A stretch of 64,000 nt of DNA from Ryuthela nishihirai (lineage: Eukaryota > Arthropoda > Arachnida > Araneae > Heptathelidae), in contig JAWZYU010000004.1 in the NCBI GenBank assembly GCA_038380435.1, positions 21,922,001 through 21,986,000 of the forward strand, in the 5' to 3' direction. Numbering within the stretch: position 1 is the first letter of the stretch; the number at the start of each line of letters is the position of its first letter. The translations under genes and the position numbers were made by a program. The notes under the pieces are model-generated. The model saw only the letters and a list, made by a program, of their open reading frames with translations, made no database searches and was not told the DNA's origin. Of this stretch, positions 56,426-64,000 are shown one piece after another.

Positions 56426-56817
56426 AATAAAATTCAGAATTAAATTCTCTTTAATTTGATATATAACATGACCTATTTCTATTGATTAGTTTATTTATTA
56501 AAAATATTCTAAAGTTGACTTGTTTATTGGACTCTGCAACATTAAATAAATTTTTGTGTTGCCAGATGCATTTTTTTGTATATGACTCTAAAGAAACCTA
56601 TTAAAATAAAACTAGTCGTCTTTTTTGGTTAAATATTTTATTTTCAGAAAATCCAGAATTAAATGCCGAATAATTTGGCATATGTCATAATTCCTTTCAT
56701 TAGTTATTTGGCAAAAAAGTTCTAAATTAAAAATTTTTTTTTGGCTGAGCATAGGGAGAAAATAGCTTGGCCTCTGGATGAAAACCAATTTTTCAGGCTG
56801 AACACTGGAAGGGTTAA

Positions 56818-57249
56818 CACTGTTTGGAGTTCCAATGTTTGCTAATGAAATTCACACATGCTGGCCATGCTCTTAATTTGCAGCAGTCTTCAGCTTTGTA
56901 TGAGTAATTTTTGCATTTTGGCAGCATTCACACATTGTAAATATTAGAAATTTCCAAAAGGTCCTTGAGGTGAGTACATTGCAAATGCACACTGGCAAGC
57001 ATGAGTAAAAAATGAGAGAAAAATGAGAGAAAAATGGGTCAAGGTAGTAGTAGTAGTGAAAATCCACTTAGTCACATTTCCAGTAATCTGGTGGTGACCA
57101 CTTCCTTTAGTTCTATCAATGACATGTTAGTCTTAAGTGATGTATTTTATGCAAATGCAATCTCTCCCTCAGATCCTATTCAAAAATGGTTGATGATGTC
57201 ATCTAACATCATCATTAATATAATCAAGCCAGCTAATGCCAAATATATT
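56818..57249. other. Unassigned; no gene supported
   Basis: Short frames on both strands (56873-57067 minus with ECCQNAKITHTKLKT, 57034-57255 plus) lack confirmable motifs. A cysteine-bearing stretch could be a remnant of a transposase tail, but this is too weak to call. Confidence 0.35.
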
Positions 57250-58560
57250 GCTTAAACATCTGGAATAAAAATAATCAAGATTCTTGGTATTTTGCTTATA
57301 AAGGGTCTAGTTTTTTGCTATCATAACACTTTACAAAGCCATCATAATATGCCAAAAGACAAGGGACTCGAATAAAACAAAAGTTTAGTTTTTAGATTAC
57401 TTCTCCTATTTTTTGGCATTCTACAGATTCTTAAAAGTTCCAGCATCAATTTCTGTTCTCCTACTTAGTTCATGTTTCATCTCAAATCAGGCACAGGATT
57501 TCAGGTGACACTCGCAGATTCTATTGCAAAAAATATATGTGAGACTATAATTAGTCAGAACATCAGAAATGCATCTGGTTTTGATCAAAAGTATGTTTTT
57601 CAAAAGTTATGGACCCTTAAAAATGGCTGCTGAAAAATAATGGGTCTAAAATGGCATGCATTGTATTCCTAATATTTCAAAACTATAAACTTTTTTATGC
57701 AATTTTTATTTAAAGAATCTGATTCTAGTTTTGATATTACCATTTGGCCACTATATGTTACATAACTTCCAAGATGCATTGCAAAGGAAATGGCAATTTT
57801 GACCAAAAATTTCAGATTTAAAAGCATTGGTTTAAAAAAAAGATATTGATTAAAAAAGTATTTACTTTGCATTTTCATACATTTGCTGGAAATAAATAAG
57901 GCATATTTCATTGGGGATTTTTATTCTCTACTCTGGATATTACACTAATTCCCATCATCATTCTCAAGCAGTCATGGGTTAAGTAGGTCCAACCAGACTA
58001 TGCAACTTTAGTTCTCCAAATACATCTGTCCTGAGATACATCTGCTGCATCTGGCCGTTGTAGACAAACCTGCATCCTATAGGTCCCTTTTTCTGAAGCC
58101 TTTAGATACACTGTTCATAATCCTATGTACTATAGTCATGCATATGGGTAACATGACCAAACCAACAGTCGCTCTCTCTCTCTGCATAATATACTGCTGA
58201 AAGAAGATTGCTGACTCCTTTGCCAAACCTCATCATTACTTACAAAGATGAACCACCTAATACTCAAAATACTACATAAGCATCTAGAATCAAAGGCATC
58301 AAGTTTCCTGCTTTCTTGTTTACAAAGGGTCCAAGTTTCACTACCATAACTAACCCTAGAAAGAATCAAACTATCATACAGTCTAATTTTAGTCTTTAGA
58401 TGTATACACCTTATTCAACACTCTTCATAGATTCTTAAACTACTAATTTTCTCTTATCCCTCCACAGCAGCAATCCCTATTCTTCTGTTTATCTCATACT
58501 GCACATCCCCAGTATCTGTGACACAGCTACCAAAATAACATAACACAACCACACAGAGAG
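57250..58560 (-). pseudogene. Two decayed 3' fragments of RTE LINE (family B-like) with a shared spacer
   Basis: 57290-57480 matches the C-terminal RTE region in reverse (GATTCTTAAAAGTTCCAG). HLGSYVTYSGQMV is readable at about 57750-57785. A second fragment (57957-58560) ends with the 3' terminus CATCATCATTCTCAAGCAGTCATGGG and has ILSRVSYGSETWTLCKQESR and DAFDSRCLCSIL. A block of about 275 bp (57475-57750) is repeated at 58588-58862. All parts are far more diverged than copies A-C. Confidence 0.75.
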
Positions 58561-58587
58561 GATAAAAAACATTTTTGAACAATTATA

Positions 58588-58862
58588 TGTGAGCTATTCC
58601 ATCTTAAATCAGGTAGAAGGTTTCACGTAACCCTCATGGATTCTATTGCCAAAAATATATGAGACTACTCTTAGTCAGAGCATCAAAAATGCATCTGGAT
58701 TTGATCAAATAAAAATTTTCCAAAAGTTATGGTCCCTTAAAAAATGGCTGCTCCAAAATAATGGGTCTAAAATGGCATGTGTTTGTATTCCAAAAACTAT
58801 CTAAACTTTTTTTATGTAATTTTTATTTAAAAGACTTGAATCCGATTCTAGTTTTGACACTA
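58588..58862. repeat. 275-bp direct repeat of 57475-57750
   Basis: CAAATCAGGCACAGGATTTC against TAAATCAGGTAGAAGGTTTC, then GATTCTATTGC, ATGCATCTGG.TTTGATCAAA, CAAAAGTTATGG.CCCTTAAAAA and TGGGTCTAAAATGGCATG in both. It is non-coding and of unknown origin. Confidence 0.75.
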
Positions 58863-59590
58863 CTAATTTTAAACTGGAGTAATGTGTCTCTGACATTAAC
58901 TTGGAGGTGCTTGAAAAATACCACCAAGGACTGAAAACAAAAATTCCATTGGCTGCCTGAAACCCCCAGCAAGGAGAAGAAATGGTTTTTTGCTCCAAAC
59001 CTGCAATTAGGGGGCTGTTGATATTGTTCACTCAATCTTTGTATAAACAATATTTAATTTCTTTAAAAAATTCTACTTTTTTTTGTTAACAGGGAATATG
59101 ATGATGCCACAGAGAGTATACCTTTTTATATTCTCACACAGGAATTCCAGTGTTATAACCTATACATTCTGGGCATGCAAGTGACCAAGCCGATAGGTAT
59201 GGTCAGTGTTAAAATATAATCTTAATTTTCTCTTATCAGGCAAAAATGAAAGTAAACATTTACAGAATGAAGCTTTGCTTCTCAGTAGGAATACCATTAA
59301 TGTTTTTTTAGGATATGATTGCATTAATTTAATAAAATTAAGCTGAATTTAAAACATGGATTAAATACTTGAATATAATCTTCTGCAATGCCCCACTGAG
59401 GAATCTGATGCGAACATGACAGATTTTAAAAACAATTTCAGGATATTTTGAATTCTCTCAAGAAATGAGATTTGTGCTGTGTGGGTGATGCCAAAGCTGA
59501 TACTGACTCTTGCCTTTAGACAGGAGTGATAGCTACTTTTGGCATTACTAGCTGTAATAGCAATGGAAAACATTCCAACAGGTAGGTAAA
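58861..59590 (+). pseudogene. Decayed 5'/endonuclease region of RTE LINE, opposite strand to its neighbour
   Basis: AAACTGGAGTAATGTGTCTC matches the 5' UTR of copy B. It is followed by eroded versions of CAATTAGGGGGCTGTTGATATTG and GGAATTCCAGTG.TATAACCTA, then GCAAGTGACCAAG (where the family reads GCAAGAGACCAG) and GATGCCAAAGCTGATACTGACTC to about 59590. No frame remains. It lies head-on against the minus-strand 3' fragment at 57957-58560. Confidence 0.7.
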
Positions 59591-59611
59591 CAGTTGCATG
59601 AGAATATAATT

Positions 59612-62600
59612 AGATATTCATCCTCATCATCATCCTCAAACAGTCATGGGCTACAGAGGTCCAACCAGACCGTGCAATTTAGTTCTCCAAGCAAGTCTAT
59701 CCTGAGTTACATCTACTACATCTGGCCACTGCACACCAATTCTAACAAGGTCCTGTTTGACATTGTCTGCCCACCGCATCCTAGGTCTTCCCTTCTTTCT
59801 CAGGCCTTTAGGCACACTGTACATAACCCTATTCACCAATCTATAATTATTCATACGGGCAACATGGCCAAACCAATGGAGTCTCTCTCTGCACAATATG
59901 CTGCTTAAAGGAGGTTGCAAACTCCTTTGCCTAATCACATCATTAGTTACAAAGTTGAACCACCTAATGCCCAAGATACTGTGTAAGCATCTGGAATCAA
60001 AAGCAAATAGTTTCCTGTTATCTTGTTTACACAGCGTCCAAGTTTCACTACCATAACTAACCTTAGAAAGAACCAAACTATTATACAGTCTAATTTTAGT
60101 CTTTAGGTGTATACTCCTATTTCTCCACACTCTCCATAGATTCTTAAAAGTCCCGGCAACAATCCCTATTCGTCTGTTAATCTCATGCCGCACATCACCA
60201 TTATCTGTTACATAGCTCCCAAGATAATTAAACTGTGACACCTGCCCAAGACTGCCACCATTCAGATTAATTGTATCACAGCCTGCCTGACCAATTTTCA
60301 TCACTTTAGTTTTCTCTCTGTTTATAACCAAACCTACTCTACTACCAGTTTCATCAACAGCATGAATGAAAGAGTTCATCTCATCAACATCATTTGCCAA
60401 AAGGGCTAAATCATCAGCATAATCTAAATCAGAAATTTTAGTATCTCCAGACCATTTAAGGCCAAAAATCTTTCCTTTGCATTCAATTTCGCATAACGTA
60501 ATCAATAACCAAACTAAAGAGAAAAGGAGACAAAATGCACCCTTGTTGAACACCAGAAGTAATGCTAAACCAATTGCTACAAGCCTTGCCAACTCACACA
60601 CACACCTAAGTGTTATTACAGAGAGATTTCATTATGTTAACTAACTTGTCAGGTATACCATATGATCTCACAATCAAGCACAAATTATATCGATCAACAG
60701 AGTCGAACGACTTTTTGAAATCAACAAAGATAGCAACCAAAGGTTTCTGAAATTATAAACATTTCTCAAGAATCTGCCTAAGTGAAAATATCTGATCCAC
60801 ACATCCCTACCACTTCTGAATCCACATTGCTCATCACACAATTGCCTGTCAACCAGATTCTTAATTCTATTAAGCACAATCATGGAAAGAACTTTACCTG
60901 GAACAGAGAGTAGACTGATACCCCTATAGTTATCACAAGAACTGCGATCACCTTTTTTGAAAATAGGGGCTCTGGTAAAATCCTTAGGAACCATGCCTTT
61001 ATCATAAAAGATATTCAGAATTTCAGTCATCCAAGTGGTAACCGAAACATTCCCAGCTCTAAGCATTTCTGTAGTAATTTCATCTACCCCTGGGGATTTA
61101 TGTAGTTTAAGTTTAGAAACAGCCAAAATAACTTCAGACAGTGTTATAGGGCCAACATTAAAGCCACCAATGCATCTATCATCATTGCAAACAATGGGAA
61201 TAGAACTAACCACATCGTTTAGAATATCACTGAAATGCTCAGCCCACCTAGCCATGACAGAATCCTCACCTTCTATAACCTTACCTTGTTTATCCTTCAA
61301 TCCCTGTATACCTGTCCATTTTCACAAACATTAACTATCTGGTACAGCTCTCTGCTGTTGTGCTGCCTAACTGCTTCCTCAGCTTTGTCAGCCAAGCCAT
61401 CAAGCCAAAGATTCTTATCAGTAGCTAACTGATCCTTTACACGTTTATTAAGTTCTCTGTAATGCTTTCTATTAGGACTAGTAGGGTATTGATTAAGGAC
61501 ATTCCTGCAGTTCTTTCTTTCCGAAATAAGCTCAAGAGCCTTATCACTCAGATAATTCTGTCTCTTCTGCTCCTTTTTTCCTAAAAGAGTACTGTTAGTG
61601 TCCAAAAAAGCCTGTTTAAAATGATCCCATTCTTCCTCAACTTCAGTAGTAAGCATATCATGACTGTCATAATGACTAAGTAAGACCTTTATTAAGTTCT
61701 TTGTAATGTTTTCTATTAGGATTAGTAGGGTATTGATTAAGGACATTCTTACAGTTCTTTCTTTCTGAAGTAAGCTCAAGTGCCTTATCACTCAAATCAT
61801 TCTACCTCCTCTTCTCCTTTTCTCCTAAAAGAGCATTGCTAATTTCCAAGAAAACCTGTTTAAAATGGTCCCATTCTTCCTCAACTTCAGTAGTAAGCAA
61901 CCCATCATTTTCATAATGACTAACCTATCATGGTAAGCTTTAGCTATAACTGAGTCTTTCAGAGCTTCAGAATTAAAGGTTAATTTTGTTAACTTAGCAC
62001 AACACTTCTTAAGTTTTGGTTGGAACACACTTTTAAAAAAGTAATGGTCAGATGCAATTTCAGCTCCCCTATGTGATATAGATTTCTAACAGAACTAGCC
62101 TATTTGCTATTAATTAATATATAATATAATAATTAATTATATAAATAATTAATCATATTCTTATGCAGCCCATCTGATGAAACCCATATGTACTTAAGCA
62201 TGTCATGGTGTTTGTAATAAGTGTTAGTTATTCTCAAACCATTAAGTTTATTTACCTATAGGAGACATTGCCCATTGCAGCAGCTACCAATACCAAAAGA
62301 ACTATCACCCCTTCCCAAAGGTCAGAGTCAGTACCAACTTTGGCATTGAAGTTACCTAGAACAAGGGTAATATCTTCTTCTTTGACAGAATTCAAATTCT
62401 CCTGAAGTTGTCCATAAAACCTATCCTACTCATCCTCATTGGCATCCTCAATGGGGGCATAACAGCAGATAACATTCAAGTTTTTAATGCTCGTCTAAAA
62501 TTTTGCTGTAAGAAACCTTTCATTAATGCACTCATATCCTAGAAGAGCATCACTAGCATGTCTGCTGAGAAGCAGACCCACACCTTGGTGATGCTTACTG

Positions 62601-63412
62601 TCGTCCCTCCCTGAAAAGAGAAATTTAAGATTATTTTTAAGAAACTGACTTTTATCTGTCCATCTGGTCTCTTGCAAGCCTAGAATATCTAAATTATAAC
62701 AGTGGAATTTTTGTGTGAGGACATCAAGAGAAAAAGCTCTGTGCAGAGTCCTCACATTCCAACTACCTATGGAGAGAAAATGGTTAGTGGGATGTTTAAA
62801 GAAACTATGTGCATTGAGAGAGGGAATTATGTCAATATCAAACAGCCCACTAAAGGCTGAAGCCATCTACACTGGAAGACTTCCTCCAATGTAGAATTTG
62901 ACGATGCCAATAGAAGCAAAGAGTTCAGGTGCCTGCAATGACCTCTGCTCAGGATTATCCACCAGCTGATAAACAAATCCTGTGAATCTATTCACTTGGG
63001 GCTGTCAATCCACAAACAAACAAACAGACAACACAGCAGAAGATTATCCCTCCACAGAAGCCCACCAGTGCAGCAAAATCAGGATCCATAATTAAGCTCA
63101 GAGCCATATATCTGTCCAGTCCAGTGGGTTTATATTGTCAGCACCAGGATCCTGTGTGGTTGACCACTCCTCAGCAGGGTAGAAAAAAAAAAGAAAAGTA
63201 GCCATAGTTGTCCAGATCAGTAGGCCACACTAATCTGGCAGCCCTCCCCTTCCATTCACTTCCACAAGAGAATATCTCTTTTGAAAGTTACTAACGGTCT
63301 GCACCACGAGAAGGTGGGGTTGTACATTAGGTGTTAGGCCTGGCCGGTTCTATGCATCATCACAAAAAATTGGTGCATAGCTCTCCTTCCAGTGACTACC
63401 TAGCTACCATTC
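59612..63412 (-). pseudogene. RTE-clade LINE copy C (full length, broken, mosaic)
   Basis: The 5' end (63412) matches that of copy A. The start ATG is at 62864-62866 with MASAFSGLFDIDIIPSLN, SIGSWNVRTLHRAF and LGLQETRWTDKSQ. A frameshift after FLTAKF breaks the endonuclease at 62495, and the GDFN region lies in another frame (about 62340). Linker frames at 61825-62028 and 61297-61791 overlap in content because 240 bp is duplicated. RT: 60674-61300 (EITTEMLRAGNVSVTTWMTE, NYRGISLLSVPGK, CGFRSGRDVW), a shift at FKKAFDSVD, then 59651-60601 with DLDYADDLALLANDVDEM (intact YADD) and HWFGHVARMNNYRLVNRV. The 3' end is (ATC)n on plus at 59617-59632. Confidence 0.9.
61440..61930 (-). repeat. ~240-bp duplicated segment inside LINE copy C
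   Basis: 61440-61682 and 61688-61930 align from end to end (TTATTAAGTTCTCTGTAATG against TTATTAAGTTCTTTGTAATG, and so on to TCATAATGACTAA). They differ at many sites, more than expected from a recent slip. They look like two family members joined. Confidence 0.8.
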
Positions 63413-63762
63413 ACATAAAGTTATTAACAAAGAGGATATGGAAATAAGAGAAAACTGAAGATAGCACCAAGCAGAGAACAGAAAAATATCAGTTCATTTC
63501 ACCTACATACTTTTACAATGAATTTTTAACATATATTATAATACAAGATTTGAATGCAAACAAAAAATAAATTGTTCCACTTTTGGACTCATGAACAAAA
63601 AATGGATGAGAAAGACAACACACAAAATTGTAAAATAAAGTTTGATACTTGTCTATGATAGCACAAAGCAAAACAAAGATGGGCATGATGTGTAGCTTCC
63701 CTCCCTTATGGAATGCTCCAGTCTTATTCCCCACATGAATCATGTTAAAACAATTCATATTA
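63413..63762. other. No recognisable gene
   Basis: AT-rich sequence between LINE C and the Tc1 element. The open frame at 63513-63758 (minus) has no recognisable motif. Confidence 0.4.
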
Positions 63763-64000
63763 CACTGCTGGCCATTAAAAGTGCAACACCAGGAAAGACA
63801 AGAGATATCAAAGCCATATTTAGTGAATACATAGCTTACGTTACAAGGATCAAATGATTACAAATGCAACTGTTAGACTTGTGGAATACAAAGAAATCAG
63901 TATCTTGTGTAGCCACCATGAGCAGCAATAACCACTGCTACATGGTAAAGTATTGAGAGGATGAGATGTCGGATGTGTGTTTGGGGAATGTCAGTCCATG
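63763..64000 (-). mobile_element. Tc1-like element, second young copy (start only)
   Basis: After TA (63761-63762), CACTGCTGGCCATTAAAAGTG and the next 220 bp match 31390-31627 with about seven differences. By analogy the transposase reads on minus and lies beyond the window. Only its 3' UTR and last codons are present here. Confidence 0.9.

Larger units (their letters stand above)
50722..56817. mobile_element. TTAA-bounded composite block with inverted ends
   Basis: TTAACCCTTCCAGT at 50722-50735 is matched by its exact inverse, ACTGGAAGGGTTAA, at 56804-56817. TTAA plus CCCTT-type ends suggests a piggyBac-like non-autonomous element. The internal sequence is largely later insertions: a Penelope fragment, RTE LINE B and a SINE A. 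Without those it would be roughly 1.5-2 kb. Part of the right half (56390-56800) recurs at 33.9-34.2 and 37.9-38.1 kb. Confidence 0.6.

Noticed and set aside
56873..57067. Cysteine-rich tail of a piggyBac transposase next to the TTAA end
   Set aside because: ECCQNAKITHTKLKT has some resemblance, but stops interrupt it and the cysteine spacing does not match securely.

Overview
This window is non-coding-rich, AT-rich eukaryotic DNA from a repeat-dense animal genome. The repeat mix suggests an arthropod, probably a chelicerate: RTE-clade LINEs ending in GAT repeats, I/Jockey-type LINEs with RNase H, Penelope-like elements with GIY-YIG endonuclease, Tc1/mariner, Tigger, hAT and TTAA-flanked elements, two tRNA-derived SINE families, and a DDE-like repeat that, from memory, is common in arthropods and Hydra. 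The species call is an inference with low confidence. There are no operons, and almost every long reading frame belongs to a mobile element.

The only host-gene signal is two minus-strand exons. One lies at 50221-50365 (145 bp) and ends in a strong GTAAGT donor. The other is a terminal exon at 21980-22063. Their phases match (0 to 0), and together they encode a cytoplasmic-type tail carrying LPSY and then PPSY (PY/WW-binding) motifs before a stop. If they belong to one gene, the intervening 28 kb is an intron filled with transposons.

Layout. 0-2.7 kb: broken hAT transposase (minus) with a SINE inside. 3.7-5 kb: Tigger/pogo relic and a mariner MITE. 5-5.9 kb: LINE ORF1 relic and a SINE. 7.6-8.3 kb: a tandem repeat with a unit of about 300 bp. 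10.6-11.6 kb: a 1-kb foldback element. 13.7-15.3 kb: a dispersed repeat interrupted by a 939-bp inverted-repeat element; an uninterrupted inverted paralogue lies at 19.7-20.3 kb. 15.4-17.1 kb: Penelope-like RT plus GIY-YIG. 17.6-18.5 kb: satellite-like array of about 195 bp. 22-26.2 kb: terminal exon, Tc1 relics and a hAT-type non-autonomous element. 26.4-33.9 kb: an I-type LINE (minus) invaded by SINEs, a TTAA MITE and a young Tc1 element. 34.2-37.8 kb: RTE LINE copy A. 39.2-40.9 kb: DDE-like pseudogene. 41.4-44.4 kb: a second RNase-H LINE with a cleanly bounded SINE. 45-48.4 kb: second copy of the I-type LINE. 48.5-49.2 kb: Tc1 relic. 50.2 kb: host exon. 50.7-56.8 kb: a TTAA-bounded block holding a Penelope 3' part split by RTE LINE copy B. 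57.2-63.4 kb: decayed RTE fragments and RTE copy C (minus). 63.76 kb to the end: start of another young Tc1 element.

Nesting gives a relative chronology. The hAT, Tigger, I-type LINE and Penelope relics are oldest. SINEs and RTE LINEs came next. The Tc1 copies, which differ at only a few positions, are youngest. All protein-coding mobile elements here look inactive: each carries frameshifts, stops, deletions or altered catalytic residues.
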